Shown piece after piece: positions 1 to 10,077 of a stretch of DNA of 64,000 nucleotides. The notes beneath the pieces are model-generated. The model saw only the letters and a program-made list of their open reading frames with translations. It did not search any database and was not told the origin of the DNA. Each line of letters opens with the position of its first letter. Positions within the stretch are counted from its first letter, which is position 1. The position numbers were made by a program, and so were the translations under genes. Source of the DNA: Chromohalobacter sp. 296-RDG (GTDB taxonomy: Bacteria > Pseudomonadota > Gammaproteobacteria > Pseudomonadales > Halomonadaceae); the NCBI RefSeq assembly GCF_029889885.1, contig NZ_JARANY010000010.1:1-64000 (forward strand), in the 5' to 3' direction.

Positions 1-20
1 AAAGAGGCGGGGGTTTTTTT
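1..20 (+). terminator. Possible 3' half of a terminator of the gene before the window
   Basis: The first bases read as a G-rich arm (ggcggggg) followed by seven T. This is what the right arm and U-tract of a rho-independent terminator look like, but the left arm would lie outside the window, so the hairpin cannot be confirmed. Confidence 0.35.
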
Positions 21-95
21 ATGTCTATATGGGGCTCTACCCACATGCACATCTAAGCAGTACAATTCGCGGCAAGAATCCATTCTGTTCAGTCA

Positions 96-112
96 GATGC
101 TTGATCAGCATC
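96..112. repeat. Short inverted repeat in the prfC leader
   Basis: GATGCT and AGCATC face each other across five bases (TGATC), about 30 bases before the prfC start codon. It could be a small hairpin in the leader or an operator half-site pair. Nothing else supports a function. Confidence 0.25.
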
Positions 113-140
113 GACTGCCGCAAATCAGCGAAGTATATCG

Positions 141-1730
141 ATGTCAGACACACAAGTGGCTAAAGAAGCAGAATTACGCCGGACATTCGCCATCATCTCG
201 CACCCCGACGCTGGCAAGACCACCATTACCGAAAAGATGCTGCTGTTCGGCAACGCGATTCAGCTCGCCGGCTCGGTCAAGAGCAAGCGCGATGAACGCC
301 ATGCGACCTCCGATTGGATGAAGATGGAGCAGGATCGTGGTATCTCGGTGACGACTTCGGTGATGCAGTTCCCGTACAACGGACGGATCGTCAATCTGCT
401 CGATACACCTGGCCACGAAGACTTTTCCGAGGATACCTACCGTACGCTGACAGCCGTGGATTCGGCGCTGATGGTGATAGATGGCGCCAAAGGAGTCGAG
501 GACCGTACCATCAAGCTGATGGACGTCTGTCGTTTGCGGACGACGCCAATCCTGACATTCATCAACAAGATGGATCGTGATGTCCGTGATCCGGTCGAGG
601 TGATGGATGAAGTCGAAACGGTACTGAACATTCAGTGTGCACCGATGACTTGGCCGGTGGGGATGGGACGCCATTTTCGGGGTGTCTACCATCTCTACAA
701 TGACGTCATTCACCTTTACAAGCAGGGCCAGGGCAACCGGATTCCGGAAGATCTGCGTATCGAAGGGCTCGATAGCCCCGAGGTAGAGGAAACGTTGGGC
801 AAAGAGGCTGCGGAGGAATTGCGAGCGGAAGTCGAGCTGGTCCGCGGCGCGTCTCATACTTTTGATCTTGATGCCTATCGCCGAGGTGAACTTACCCCTG
901 TGTATTTCGGCACGGCGATGGGGAATTTCGGGGTGCGGGAAATGCTCGATGGTTTCGTCGAATATGCCCCCTCGCCGTTAGCGCGCGATACCGATAAGCG
1001 TACCGTAGAAGCAAGTGACGAACGTTTTACCGGTTTCGTCTTCAAGATCCAGGCCAACATGGATCCCAAGCACCGTGACCGTGTTGCTTTCCTGCGTGTA
1101 TGTTCGGGCAAATACGACAAGAACATGAAGATGCGCCACGTGCGCATTGGCAAGGACGTCAAGATTGCCGATGCGCTGACTTTCATGGCATCCGACCGCT
1201 CGCATGTCGAAGAAGCCTGGCCCGGTGACATCATCGGCCTGCACAATCATGGCACGATTCAGATCGGCGATACGTTCACCCTGAACGAGAACATGCGCTT
1301 CACGGGCATTCCGCACTTTGCGCCCGAACTGTTCAAGCGTGTGCGATTGCGTGATCCACTCAAGATGAAGGCCCTGCAAAAAGGATTGAAGCAGCTTTCG
1401 GAGGAGGGGGCGACACAGGTGTTCATGCCCATGGACAACAATGACTTGATTGTCGGTGCCGTAGGGTCGCTACAGTTCGATGTCGTCTCGCATCGCCTAA
1501 AGCAGGAATACAAGGTCGACTGCCTGTACGAGCCGGTCAATGTGCAAACGGCACGGTGGGTGTATTGCAACGACGCCAAGATGCTTGATGATCTAAAGCG
1601 CAAGGCTAGCACCAATCTTGCCTGGGACGGCGGAGACTACCTCACTTATCTGGCACCGACGCGCGTCAACCTGCAGATGACGCAAGAGCGTTGGCCAGAA
1701 GTCAAATTCCGTGCCACACGTGAACACTGA
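141..1730 (+). CDS. prfC: Peptide chain release factor 3
   Basis: Translational GTPase RF3, which removes RF1 or RF2 from the ribosome after peptide release. At 529 residues it has the normal RF3 length. Visible GTPase motifs are the P-loop HPDAGKTT (residues 21-28), DTPGH (88-92) and NKMD (142-145), followed by the usual beta-barrel domains and the conserved C-terminus. The ATG at 141 gives the standard N-terminus a few residues before the P-loop. The ribosome binding site is weak. It is the first of two plus-strand genes, 38 bases before the TatD-family gene. Confidence 0.96.
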   Translation: MSDTQVAKEAELRRTFAIISHPDAGKTTITEKMLLFGNAIQLAGSVKSKRDERHATSDWMKMEQDRGISVTTSVMQFPYNGRIVNLLDTPGHEDFSEDTYRTLTAVDSALMVIDGAKGVEDRTIKLMDVCRLRTTPILTFINKMDRDVRDPVEVMDEVETVLNIQCAPMTWPVGMGRHFRGVYHLYNDVIHLYKQGQGNRIPEDLRIEGLDSPEVEETLGKEAAEELRAEVELVRGASHTFDLDAYRRGELTPVYFGTAMGNFGVREMLDGFVEYAPSPLARDTDKRTVEASDERFTGFVFKIQANMDPKHRDRVAFLRVCSGKYDKNMKMRHVRIGKDVKIADALTFMASDRSHVEEAWPGDIIGLHNHGTIQIGDTFTLNENMRFTGIPHFAPELFKRVRLRDPLKMKALQKGLKQLSEEGATQVFMPMDNNDLIVGAVGSLQFDVVSHRLKQEYKVDCLYEPVNVQTARWVYCNDAKMLDDLKRKASTNLAWDGGDYLTYLAPTRVNLQMTQERWPEVKFRATREH

Positions 1731-1768
1731 GGCCTAAGCTCTGTCTGAAGTCGGCTAGAGAGGGACGC

Positions 1769-2548
1769 ATGTCCGCAACGCTGATCGATGCCCATTGTCA
1801 TCTTGACTTCGATGTCTTCGATGAAGACCGCGACGCTGTACTGGCACGTGCGGCCAACGCCGGAGTGGGGCACTACATCGTCCCGGGGACGACGCGTGAG
1901 CGTTGGCCACAGGTAGCCGATCTTGGGCGACGTCAAGAGATCAGCGTCTGCTATGGGCTGCACCCTTACTTTCTTTCAGTGCACGCGTCGGGAGATATCG
2001 ATGCTTTGGAAACCCAACTCGACGCTCACCCCGAGACCGTCGCTCTCGGCGAATGTGGCATTGATGCGCGTCTTGATGACCTCGATCGTCAATGGCAACT
2101 TTTCGATGCGCAATTGCGCGTTGCGAAGCGCCGTCATCTGCCAGCCGTGATTCACTGTGTCCAAGCCAACGACCAGGTGGTAAAGCGCTTGCGTCAGCTC
2201 GCATTGCCCGCCGGTGGCCTGATACACGCGTTTTCGGGAAGCCCGGAGCAAGCTCGGGGCTTTCTGGAGTTGGGATTCGTTCTGGGGCTCGGCGGGGGGG
2301 CGACCTACACACGCGCCAAGCGCCTGCGCCGTACTATACGTTCGCTGCCCGACGACGGTTATGTACTCGAGACCGATAGCCCCGACATGCCGCTTTCCGG
2401 CGCGCAGGGACACCGCAATGAGCCATCTCGTGTTCATGCTATCTGTACAACGCTAGCCGAGCTCCGAGAACAGTCCTATGCCACGGTGGCGACGCAGAGC
2501 ACCGCCACCGTGCGCCGCCTATTCGGATTGGTGGCACATCAGGCCTGA
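1769..2548 (+). CDS. TatD-family metal-dependent hydrolase (putative DNase)
   Basis: A 259-residue member of the TatD family of TIM-barrel metallohydrolases; characterised members are 3'-5' exonucleases or deoxyribonucleases. The metal-binding pattern is complete: DAHCH (residues 7-11), a glutamate in LGECGID, histidines in VIHC and HAFSG, and aspartate in ETDSP. Which TatD subgroup (TatD, YcfH, YjjV) it belongs to cannot be decided by eye; its place behind prfC recalls yjjV, which neighbours the prfC region in some gammaproteobacteria. It converges with ygfZ and their 3' ends overlap by 10 bases, leaving no room for a terminator. Confidence 0.88.
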   Translation: MSATLIDAHCHLDFDVFDEDRDAVLARAANAGVGHYIVPGTTRERWPQVADLGRRQEISVCYGLHPYFLSVHASGDIDALETQLDAHPETVALGECGIDARLDDLDRQWQLFDAQLRVAKRRHLPAVIHCVQANDQVVKRLRQLALPAGGLIHAFSGSPEQARGFLELGFVLGLGGGATYTRAKRLRRTIRSLPDDGYVLETDSPDMPLSGAQGHRNEPSRVHAICTTLAELREQSYATVATQSTATVRRLFGLVAHQA

Positions 2549-3585
2549 AGGGGCATGCTTTCCGGATCGACACGTTCGATTGCATAGGGCAACGCCAGGC
2601 GCTCGAGCGGCACGCCATCGACGTTGAGATCGCGGGGTTCGTCGCGCTGAGTGATGATGGCGAGTACCTCGGCCTTTCCATCCGCGTTCAAGGCGGCGCA
2701 TACGACATCGCCTTGAGACTTGCCGTTAGCATCGTGGACGGGCGTCCCCGGCGCCGGTAGCGTGTCGTTTTCCAACTGAGCACGCAGCAGACGCTTCTTG
2801 ACCTGACCGCGGAAATGCGCCCGCGCAACCACTTCTTGTCCGGTGTAGCAGCCTTTGCGAAAACTGATTCCGCCCAACGCTTCCCAATTGATCATCTGGG
2901 GAAGATAACTGTCACGTTGCGCATCTCCCAGCCAGGCGAGACCGGCCTGGATGTCATGCAGGCGCCATACTGAGTTCCCGACGGGCGTAGCGAAGCTCTC
3001 GAAAGCCTTCCATGCGGGCAGGGCTGCATCCTCCGGGACGACGACCATGAACCTTGGAGTCGGGCCGGGATGGTGAAGGATGGCCGCTGCATCGCTTTGA
3101 GCCATGGCCCATGTGGCAGGGGTCGCGACATCGAGTTGCGCCTCGACCTGAGCTGCCGCGTCCTCGCCTAGCACACCGAATATCTGCGTTGCCGGCTGCG
3201 TGATCTCGACCTTGTAAAAGGGCGCATATTTCGCCAGATGCGTGTGCAGCGGATCGGCCGCGCCGATATCCAGCACCAGCCAATAGCGTGTCTCGTCCAC
3301 GCGCATCAATTGGCCGTTGGCCAGCATGCGCCCCTTGGGAGAACAAAACGCCGTCAAAGGTGCGAACTCACCATCGGCAAGCGCTACCTGGGCGCTGGTC
3401 TGGCCCTGGAGAAAACGTTCGGCATCGGGACCGGCAATTTCCATGATCGAGTACTGCGGCAGCGGCGCAATTGCCGTGGACGACAAGGGCACGCGAGCCT
3501 GGGACACGGCCTCGCCGAAGTGCCACTCATTCTCCGCTGCGCGCACTAGCCCTTGCGTTTCAAGATGCCTGATCCAATCGTTCAT
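2539..3585 (-). CDS. ygfZ: Folate-binding protein YgfZ (GcvT-like, Fe-S enzyme maintenance)
   Basis: A GcvT-fold protein of 348 residues. YgfZ/IBA57 proteins bind folate and help maintain or repair iron-sulfur enzymes such as MiaB. The family signature KGCYTGQE with its conserved cysteine is present at about residues 242-249, followed by the C-terminal barrel. I placed the start at the ATG at 3585, which has GGAG nine bases upstream, rather than at a longer upstream extension without a good binding site. It is transcribed opposite to its neighbours, and its 3' end overlaps the end of the TatD-family gene. Confidence 0.93.
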   Translation of the reverse strand: MNDWIRHLETQGLVRAAENEWHFGEAVSQARVPLSSTAIAPLPQYSIMEIAGPDAERFLQGQTSAQVALADGEFAPLTAFCSPKGRMLANGQLMRVDETRYWLVLDIGAADPLHTHLAKYAPFYKVEITQPATQIFGVLGEDAAAQVEAQLDVATPATWAMAQSDAAAILHHPGPTPRFMVVVPEDAALPAWKAFESFATPVGNSVWRLHDIQAGLAWLGDAQRDSYLPQMINWEALGGISFRKGCYTGQEVVARAHFRGQVKKRLLRAQLENDTLPAPGTPVHDANGKSQGDVVCAALNADGKAEVLAIITQRDEPRDLNVDGVPLERLALPYAIERVDPESMPLQA

Positions 3586-3743
3586 GGAATAACTCCGTAT
3601 CGCGAACGCGACGGTCACTCGACCGTATTCGAATGTCACCCATGAATATCAGGGCGGGCAAGAGATTTTCCAACCACCGCGGCGCTGCCGTCGTGCCATG
3701 ATAAACTTCCACCTGCAAACGAATGAATAGATGGAGAAACCCC

Positions 3744-3935
3744 ATGGCGCGTATACCACTGACCTTCGAGCAGGTCGATAGTACCGAGGATGTCAATCGC
3801 ATCACCACGGCTCTTATGGAGATGGACGGCGTCGAAGAGGCCGAAGTCGGTCGTCATGGTGCCGAAGTGGAAGGGCGCGTGCGGCGCGAGGCGTTGCTGA
3901 GAACCGTCCAGGCATTGGGGTACAAGGCACACTGA
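3744..3935 (+). CDS. Small HMA-fold protein lacking the CXXC metal site
   Basis: A 63-residue protein whose pattern fits the heavy-metal-associated ferredoxin-like fold (strand, helix, MDGVEEAEV, strand, helix, ALGYKAH at the C-terminus). In metal-binding members a CXXC sits in the loop after the first strand. Here that place reads DSTED and the protein has no cysteine at all, so metal binding in the usual way is ruled out. The ATG at 3744 has GGAG upstream at good spacing. It lies between ygfZ (divergent) and uvrB (117 bases downstream). The function is unknown. Confidence 0.75.
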   Translation: MARIPLTFEQVDSTEDVNRITTALMEMDGVEEAEVGRHGAEVEGRVRREALLRTVQALGYKAH

Positions 3936-4052
3936 CTGCCATACGGGAACAACTAATGATTGTCAGCGACGTGGATATCGCTACGCGGCCGGCCTGACCG
4001 CGGGTACGGCTCGAGGCTTGAACAGCCCTTACCTCGCCCTTATGTGAGACTC

Positions 4053-6083
4053 ATGAGCAAACCCTTTCGCATTCAGTCGCAATTCCAGCCTGCGGGCGAT
4101 CAGCCAACGGCCATTGAAGGCTTGATACATGGCTACAACGCCGGGCTTGCGCATCAAACGCTGCTCGGTGTCACCGGGTCGGGGAAAACGTTCACCATGG
4201 CCAACGTGGTGGAACGCTTACAGCGTCCGACCATCGTCATGGCGCCGAACAAAACGCTGGCCGCCCAGCTTTACGGCGAGTTCAAGAGCTTCTTTCCTGA
4301 TAATGCGGTCGAGTATTTCGTTTCGTATTACGACTACTATCAGCCGGAAGCCTATGTGCCGTCATCGGACACATTCATCGAGAAAGATGCCTCGGTCAAC
4401 GACCATATCGAGCAGATGCGTCTCTCGGCAACCAAAGCGCTGCTCGAGCGTCGTGATGCGTTGATCGTGGTGTCCGTCTCGGCCATTTACGGCTTGGGGG
4501 ACCCCGATCAATACCTGAAGATGCGCCTGCACTTCAACCGTGGCGAGTTGATCGATCAGCGCACCTTCCTGCGGCGCCTCGCCGAACTACAATATACCCG
4601 CAACGATATGGATTTCCGCCGCGGTACTTATCGCGTTCGTGGCGATGTCATCGACGTTTTTCCGGCGGATGCGGAAGATGAAGCGGTGCGAGTGGAGCTA
4701 TTCGATGACGAGATCGAGACCATCAGCTTGTTCGATCCGCTGACCGGCGAAGTGCGTGGCAAGGTGCCGCGTATGACGATCTACCCTAAAAGCCACTACG
4801 TGACACCGCGCGAGACGATACTCAGCGCTGTGGATGACATCAAGGCCGAGCTGGCCGAGCGGTTGGATTGGTTGCGCAAGAACGATAAGCTCGTCGAAGC
4901 CCAGCGTCTTGAGCAGCGTACGCTTTATGACATCGAGATGATGCTCGAACTGGGCTATTGCAACGGCATCGAAAACTACTCACGTTATCTATCGGGCCGC
5001 GCGCCGGGCGAGGCGCCCCCGACGTTCTTCGATTACCTTCCGGATGACGCGCTGTTGTTCATCGATGAATCCCATGTCAGCGTTCCCCAAGTGGGCGGCA
5101 TGTACAAGGGGGACCGTTCACGCAAGGAAACGCTGGTCGAATACGGCTTCCGATTGCCTTCGGCACTGGACAATCGTCCCATGAAGTTCGAGGAGTGGGA
5201 GCGTATTTGTCCGCAGGCTACCTTCGTCTCCGCGACGCCGGGCAAGTATGAGGCCGAACATGCCGGTCAGGTCGTCGAACAGGTCGTGCGTCCCACCGGC
5301 TTGGTTGACCCCGAAATCGAAGTGCGGTCGGCGGGGACGCAGGTAGACGATTTGCTCTCCGAGATTCGGTTGCGTACCGACGTGGGAGAGCGCGTTCTGG
5401 TAACCACGTTGACCAAGCGCATGGCCGAGGACCTCACCGAATATCTCGGCGAGCACGATATCCGCGTTCGCTATCTGCACTCCGATATCGATACCGTCGA
5501 GCGCATAGAGATCATTCGCGATCTGCGATTGGGGAAATTCGACGTCCTCGTAGGCATCAACTTGCTGCGCGAGGGACTGGATATACCGGAAGTCTCGTTG
5601 GTAGCGATTCTCGATGCCGATAAGGAAGGCTTTCTGCGCGCCGAGCGCTCACTGGTCCAGACGATCGGGCGTACAGCACGTAACGCACACGGCAAGGCGA
5701 TTCTCTATGGTGACCGGATAACGGATTCGATGCGTCGGGCGATGGATGAAACCGAGCGCCGTCGTGCTAAGCAGATTGCGTTCAACGAAGAGCATGGCAT
5801 CACGCCCAAGACAGTGACGAAGTCGGTTGCCGACATCATGGAAGGGGCGCAGACACCGGGTAAGAAAGTAGGTCACCAGCGCCCCGACAAGCGTGTTGCC
5901 GAAGCTCCCGGCGATTACAGTGCCGAGCAGCTCAATCAGATGGATGCTGCGGGCCTGACCCGGGAAATCGGCAAGCTCGAGGATGCCATGCACGAAGCCG
6001 CTAAAAATCTGGAATTCGAAGAAGCCACACGGCTACGCGATCAGTTGCAAACCCTGAAGGCACGGTTAATCGAGTTGGGTTAA
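4053..6083 (+). CDS. uvrB: Excinuclease ABC subunit B
   Basis: UvrB, the damage-verifying helicase-like subunit of nucleotide excision repair, 676 residues, which is the normal length. Visible parts are the N-terminal MSKPFRIQ start, Walker A GVTGSGKT, the aromatic-rich [10 protein letters not shown] hairpin region that clamps DNA, the DEAD-type Walker B (FIDESH), the QTIGRTARN helicase motif VI and the C-terminal UVR domain ([10 protein letters not shown]) that contacts UvrC. The frame is open upstream to a TTG at 3960, but the ATG at 4053 matches the family start. Confidence 0.97.
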   Translation: MSKPFRIQSQFQPAGDQPTAIEGLIHGYNAGLAHQTLLGVTGSGKTFTMANVVERLQRPTIVMAPNKTLAAQLYGEFKSFFPDNAVEYFVSYYDYYQPEAYVPSSDTFIEKDASVNDHIEQMRLSATKALLERRDALIVVSVSAIYGLGDPDQYLKMRLHFNRGELIDQRTFLRRLAELQYTRNDMDFRRGTYRVRGDVIDVFPADAEDEAVRVELFDDEIETISLFDPLTGEVRGKVPRMTIYPKSHYVTPRETILSAVDDIKAELAERLDWLRKNDKLVEAQRLEQRTLYDIEMMLELGYCNGIENYSRYLSGRAPGEAPPTFFDYLPDDALLFIDESHVSVPQVGGMYKGDRSRKETLVEYGFRLPSALDNRPMKFEEWERICPQATFVSATPGKYEAEHAGQVVEQVVRPTGLVDPEIEVRSAGTQVDDLLSEIRLRTDVGERVLVTTLTKRMAEDLTEYLGEHDIRVRYLHSDIDTVERIEIIRDLRLGKFDVLVGINLLREGLDIPEVSLVAILDADKEGFLRAERSLVQTIGRTARNAHGKAILYGDRITDSMRRAMDETERRRAKQIAFNEEHGITPKTVTKSVADIMEGAQTPGKKVGHQRPDKRVAEAPGDYSAEQLNQMDAAGLTREIGKLEDAMHEAAKNLEFEEATRLRDQLQTLKARLIELG

Positions 6084-6096
6084 TATCCAAAACTAA

Positions 6097-6302
6097 ATTT
6101 TATACCGTTACCTTGTAATAAATACCCGACAACAAAAGAAAGACTTTAGGCGTGAAGAAGCCCCGTATAGTCGCCATCGAGGCTATCAGTATGGTGGAAT
6201 TTATGAGTTCGATGTCGAAGACATGCCGTTGACAGTCAAGGCGAATCGGCCCAGCAGATCGGTCCGGCGAAATGGAAAGAGATTATCGCCGCGAGTGCAT
6301 GA
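6097..6302 (+). pseudogene. Possible frameshifted remnant of a small gene
   Basis: One frame is open from 6097 through about 6240 and encodes a protein-like stretch containing YSRHRGYQYGGIYEFDVED, but has no ATG, GTG or TTG start before it. Near 6240 a change of one base would join it to another frame that reads GPAKWKEIIAASA and stops at 6302. That stop lies 20 bases before a strong terminator, where a real gene would end. I do not recognise the protein. The stretch between uvrB and cls holds nothing else that looks coding. It may be a decayed gene or chance. Confidence 0.3.
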
Positions 6303-6322
6303 TCATGCGATGATCGTCGACT

Positions 6323-6352
6323 CAGGCCCCGTCCACGCGGGGCCTGATTTTT
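6323..6352 (+). terminator. Rho-independent terminator
   Basis: A perfect nine-pair stem CAGGCCCCG / CGGGGCCTG with a six-base loop is followed by A and six T. It lies 240 bases after uvrB and just before cls, so it ends uvrB read-through or the possible decayed gene, and isolates cls. Confidence 0.85.
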
Positions 6353-6391
6353 AACCAGTGTGCGCTTCGAAGGTTTCAGGGAGGAGCCGAC

Positions 6392-7816
6392 ATGACATCC
6401 GGACTGATCGGTATCCTGATCGTGACGATCCATGTACTGGGTGCGTTGTCCGCCATCATGGCATTGATGTCGAGTCGTACCTCTCAAGGGGCGGTTGCCT
6501 GGATCGTTACGCTTCTGACCTTTCCCTATCTGGCCGTTCCCATCTACTGGATCTTTGGGCGCCCACGTTTCTACGGATACACCTCCGCACGTGGCGAACG
6601 CGATACCGTACTACGCCAGGTCCTATTGCGTTTCAGGCCTCGGCTCGAACCTTTCTTTTCCCGTCCTTCGTTTGACACCACGCGCATTCAAGCCGTCGAG
6701 CGCTTGGCCATGATGCCCATGAGCACAGGCAATCGAGCCGAACTGCTCATCGATGGGGACGAAACCTTCCAGAGCTTGCTAGAGGGAATCGATGCCGCAC
6801 GCGAATATATCCTCATGCAGTTCTTCATTCTTCGGGCCGATGAAATAGGTACCTTGTTCAAGCAGCACTTGATGCGTCGGGCAGAGCAGGGCGTGCGGGT
6901 TTGCCTGCTGTATGACGAAATCGGCAGCCGCAGTTTACCCAGTGACTACTTGCACGAGTTGTCGGATGCAGGCATCGAGGTCACGGCCTTCAACTCGTCG
7001 CGCGGGTGGCGGCACCGTTTCCAGATCAACTTCCGCAATCATCGCAAGATCGTGGTCGTCGACGGTCGAGAGGGTTGGACCGGCGGCTTCAACGTGGCCG
7101 ATGAATATCTAGGGCGGGTGGCGCGCTATGGCCCCTGGCGCGATACTCATCTCAAGCTTACCGGGCCGAGCGTCATGGGTTTGCAGGAAGCCTTCTGGGA
7201 GGATTGGTACTGGGCCACTGAAGAGATCCTGTCCCTGAACTGGGAACCGTCGATTACCTGCGATGAATGCCAGCACGTGGTGGTCGTACCCTCCGGGCCG
7301 GCTGATAACTGCGAGACAGCAAGCCTGCTGATTCAGCATACCATTCATGGGGCTCATGAACGACTTTGGGTGACCAGCCCATACTTCGTCCCGGACCAGG
7401 GGGTGCAAGATGCCTTGAAGCTTGCCGCGCTGCGCGGTGTCGATGTGCGCGTGATGATCCCTGAGCGTCCCGATCACTTGCTGGTCTTCCTCTCGGCTTT
7501 TTCCTTCTTGCCCGAGATGATTCGCCACGGCGTGCGTATTTTTCGCTATCAGCCGGGATTCTTGCACCAGAAAGTCGTTCTGGTCGATGACGAGACGGCG
7601 CTGGTCGGCTCGGTCAATCTCGATAACCGCTCGTTTCGACTCAATTTCGAGATTACCGCGTATGTTCCCAATGCGATGTTTGCTAGTCAGGTAGAGGACA
7701 TGCTACGTCGGGATTTTGCCGCATGCCGCGAGGTATCGCTGAACGAACTCAACAATCGTCCCATCTGGCGTAAACTCGTGTCTCGGGCAGCGTACCTGCT
7801 AGCCCCCATACAATGA
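6392..7816 (+). CDS. cls: Cardiolipin synthase (phospholipase D family)
   Basis: A membrane enzyme of 474 residues that condenses two phosphatidylglycerols into cardiolipin and glycerol. Two hydrophobic segments occur at the N-terminus (about residues 3-25 and 36-56), then two phospholipase D HKD motifs: HRKIVVVD with downstream GG at about residue 215, and HQKVVLVD with downstream GS at about 390. This is the ClsA-type layout. The ATG at 6392 is preceded by GGGAGGAG. Cardiolipin content commonly rises with salinity, which would fit a halophile, but that is inference. It stands alone after a terminator. Confidence 0.95.
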   Translation: MTSGLIGILIVTIHVLGALSAIMALMSSRTSQGAVAWIVTLLTFPYLAVPIYWIFGRPRFYGYTSARGERDTVLRQVLLRFRPRLEPFFSRPSFDTTRIQAVERLAMMPMSTGNRAELLIDGDETFQSLLEGIDAAREYILMQFFILRADEIGTLFKQHLMRRAEQGVRVCLLYDEIGSRSLPSDYLHELSDAGIEVTAFNSSRGWRHRFQINFRNHRKIVVVDGREGWTGGFNVADEYLGRVARYGPWRDTHLKLTGPSVMGLQEAFWEDWYWATEEILSLNWEPSITCDECQHVVVVPSGPADNCETASLLIQHTIHGAHERLWVTSPYFVPDQGVQDALKLAALRGVDVRVMIPERPDHLLVFLSAFSFLPEMIRHGVRIFRYQPGFLHQKVVLVDDETALVGSVNLDNRSFRLNFEITAYVPNAMFASQVEDMLRRDFAACREVSLNELNNRPIWRKLVSRAAYLLAPIQ

Positions 7817-7894
7817 CATCCTTTGGGTGTCGAGACGTCAGATCCACATGCTGGCGACTGTCGTACATCTACTGTGTGACTACCAGGAGTACCG

Positions 7895-8812
7895 GTGAAT
7901 CTTGAAACCAAGTGGCTCGAAGATTTCGTTGCCCTCGCCAATACACGCAGTTTTTCCGCGTCGGCGAGGCAACGGCACGTCACCCAGCCTGCTTTCAGCC
8001 GACGCATCCGCTCCCTGGAACAAGCCGTGGGGGCTACCTTGGTCGACCGTTCCACGACCCCTATCGGGCTGACGCCGGAAGGGCAGTTGTTCCTGGTTAC
8101 GGCCCGCAGCATGGTCGAGCAGCTGAGTGAATGCCTTGCCCATTTGCGCGGCCTGTCGATGGCCAACGAAGCGCTCGATATCGTCGCCGCGCATTCGCTG
8201 GCGTTGACGTTTTTCCCGCGTTGGATTTCGCGCTTGCAAAAGGGCGTGGGTGAACTTCCGACCCGGCTGGTGGCCATGAATGTCGGGGATGCCATTCATG
8301 TGTTGCGCGAGGGCAACTGCGATCTGATGCTGGCGTATTACGATCCCTACGCCAGCATGCAACTCGACGCCGAGGCCTTTCCATCGTTTTCCATCGGGCA
8401 AGTGAAAATGCTGCCGGTCTGTGTGCCCAATAGTGATGGTACGCCACGCTTTGCGCTGGACGACGAGGCGGGGATCCCCTTTCTCGCCTATACACAAGGC
8501 GCTTTTCTGGGACGTAGCGTACGCATGCTGCTCAAGAATGATCCACTACGCATGCGCCTCAATACCGTTTATGAGACCGCCATGGCGGAAGGCCTCAAAG
8601 GTATGGCTCTGCAGGGGGTCGGCATGGCATGGATTCCCGATTTCTGCATACGCGAAGAACTCACCGCAGGGCGTTTGATCCGCGCGGGAGACTCGCAATG
8701 GGACATTCCGCTCGAGATTCGCTTGTACCGGTGTTCGCTGGTGCATAAGCCCGGCGTCGAGAAGCTCTGGCGACAGATGATGAAGTTACCGCGCGACTTC
8801 TTGCAGGCATGA
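7895..8812 (+). CDS. LysR-family transcriptional regulator, HypT/YjiE-like
   Basis: A 305-residue LysR-type regulator: N-terminal winged helix-turn-helix (LEDFVALANTRSFSASA and VTQPAFSRRIRSLE, about residues 8-45), then a periplasmic-binding-protein-like effector domain. The N-terminus and length resemble the hypochlorite-responsive HypT (YjiE) group. A GTG start at 7895 is supported by CCAGGAG just upstream. A paralogue of exactly the same length lies at 38958-39875. The target genes and the inducer are unknown; the next gene downstream converges on it. Confidence 0.88.
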   Translation: MNLETKWLEDFVALANTRSFSASARQRHVTQPAFSRRIRSLEQAVGATLVDRSTTPIGLTPEGQLFLVTARSMVEQLSECLAHLRGLSMANEALDIVAAHSLALTFFPRWISRLQKGVGELPTRLVAMNVGDAIHVLREGNCDLMLAYYDPYASMQLDAEAFPSFSIGQVKMLPVCVPNSDGTPRFALDDEAGIPFLAYTQGAFLGRSVRMLLKNDPLRMRLNTVYETAMAEGLKGMALQGVGMAWIPDFCIREELTAGRLIRAGDSQWDIPLEIRLYRCSLVHKPGVEKLWRQMMKLPRDFLQA

Positions 8813-8832
8813 ACATCTGACAGCGAGTCGCG

Positions 8833-9936
8833 TCACGGTGTGGCCATGCCGGCCGGCAAGCCTAGAAAGTTCTGAATGATGAAGAAATGGTCTTCGAACA
8901 ACGCTTCGGGGTCGAGATCAGCCAATGCCACCCAATGCGCTTGCTCGCCACTGCGTGAGGGCTTGAGCTGGGGGAGTTGCTGTTCGGGCCGCAGGGCGAA
9001 ATAGAAGGCTTGCGCCAAGGTGCGTCCGCGCCAACTGCGATGGGGAGCATCGAACAAGCGCTGGCCACGTAAAGAGCCTTTGAGAACGGCTTCGGGAATC
9101 TTGAGTCGTACCCTCTCACGCAGCTCGCGCAAGCAGGCATCCAGCAAGCGCTCCTGGGGCTGAATGAAGCCTCCCGGCAAAGCGAGCAACCCTTTGCCTG
9201 GCGCGGCTCGACGCTCGACCAGCAGCACATGCCCGGATTGCACCACGACAGCATCGACAGTCACGAACATCGGCGGATAGGGTGCCTGCGACCAAGCCTC
9301 ACGATACTGCTCGAGCAGGCGCTGTTCTTCCCACAGTTGCGCACATTCAGGCGTTTCGATAAAGCGCCGCAACACATCGCGTACCGGTGCCGACAGTCCG
9401 CTGCTTTCCTCGCGTGCCAAGTAATCACCTGCCAATGCCGGTTGGCCAAACAACGCCTCGCGAATTCGACTGGCCGAGACATCACTGACCAGCGGGACGC
9501 TGACAGACTCCCACTGCGGAAACAGGGTGAGATAGTAGCTCGATTGACCGCGACCGGCGCCAATCAAACCGATTCGGGGTAACCGACCTTGTTGGGGAAC
9601 GGCCACATCACGCACCCGACGCTGCACATCGCGTACCCAAACATCGTTATTGTAGAGTGCATCCAGTAACGGCGTGATTTCGAGACGCGCGTTGTCATCG
9701 GCGTCGAAGCATTCGCGCAGCATGTCTCGGCGCTCTTCGAAGCGCCAGGGGTTGCGCAGTGAGCGAGCCTGCCAGGCGGATCCCACCATGACGACCACCT
9801 GCCGTGCCTGCCGCAACGCCTCGCGTATGACACTAATATGCCCGAGATGCGGCGGTTGGAAACGCCCAATGAAGACCAGGCAATCGAAAGCATAGGATGT
9901 ATCAGAGGCGGGAATGGGCGTCGTGGCGTTGGACAT
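8833..9936 (-). CDS. Bifunctional NMN adenylyltransferase / Nudix protein (NadM-Nudix)
   Basis: A 367-residue fusion. The N-terminal half is a nucleotidyltransferase with GRFQPPHLGH (HXGH motif) and a C-terminal SASRIRE motif, as in NadM, which makes NAD from NMN and ATP. The C-terminal half is a Nudix domain; characterised fusions hydrolyse ADP-ribose. The Nudix box is degenerate here: it reads GX5E, X7, then RELRERVRL, so the second glutamate of the usual EE pair and the conserved glycine are both arginine. The first half looks active; hydrolase activity is doubtful. Divergent from the YihY-like gene. Confidence 0.9.
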   Translation of the reverse strand: MSNATTPIPASDTSYAFDCLVFIGRFQPPHLGHISVIREALRQARQVVVMVGSAWQARSLRNPWRFEERRDMLRECFDADDNARLEITPLLDALYNNDVWVRDVQRRVRDVAVPQQGRLPRIGLIGAGRGQSSYYLTLFPQWESVSVPLVSDVSASRIREALFGQPALAGDYLAREESSGLSAPVRDVLRRFIETPECAQLWEEQRLLEQYREAWSQAPYPPMFVTVDAVVVQSGHVLLVERRAAPGKGLLALPGGFIQPQERLLDACLRELRERVRLKIPEAVLKGSLRGQRLFDAPHRSWRGRTLAQAFYFALRPEQQLPQLKPSRSGEQAHWVALADLDPEALFEDHFFIIQNFLGLPAGMATP

Positions 9937-10077
9937 GAAAGCTCCGTCAGCAAGGCCGAGACATTATGGGCAGCCTCAAGGGGCTCTGCAATATAAGCAG
10001 TGGCCCGGGGTATTTGCGCTATCCTGAGACCAAGCTTCGCTATGCCCGGCATGTATCATTTCCGACAAGGAGTGTCC

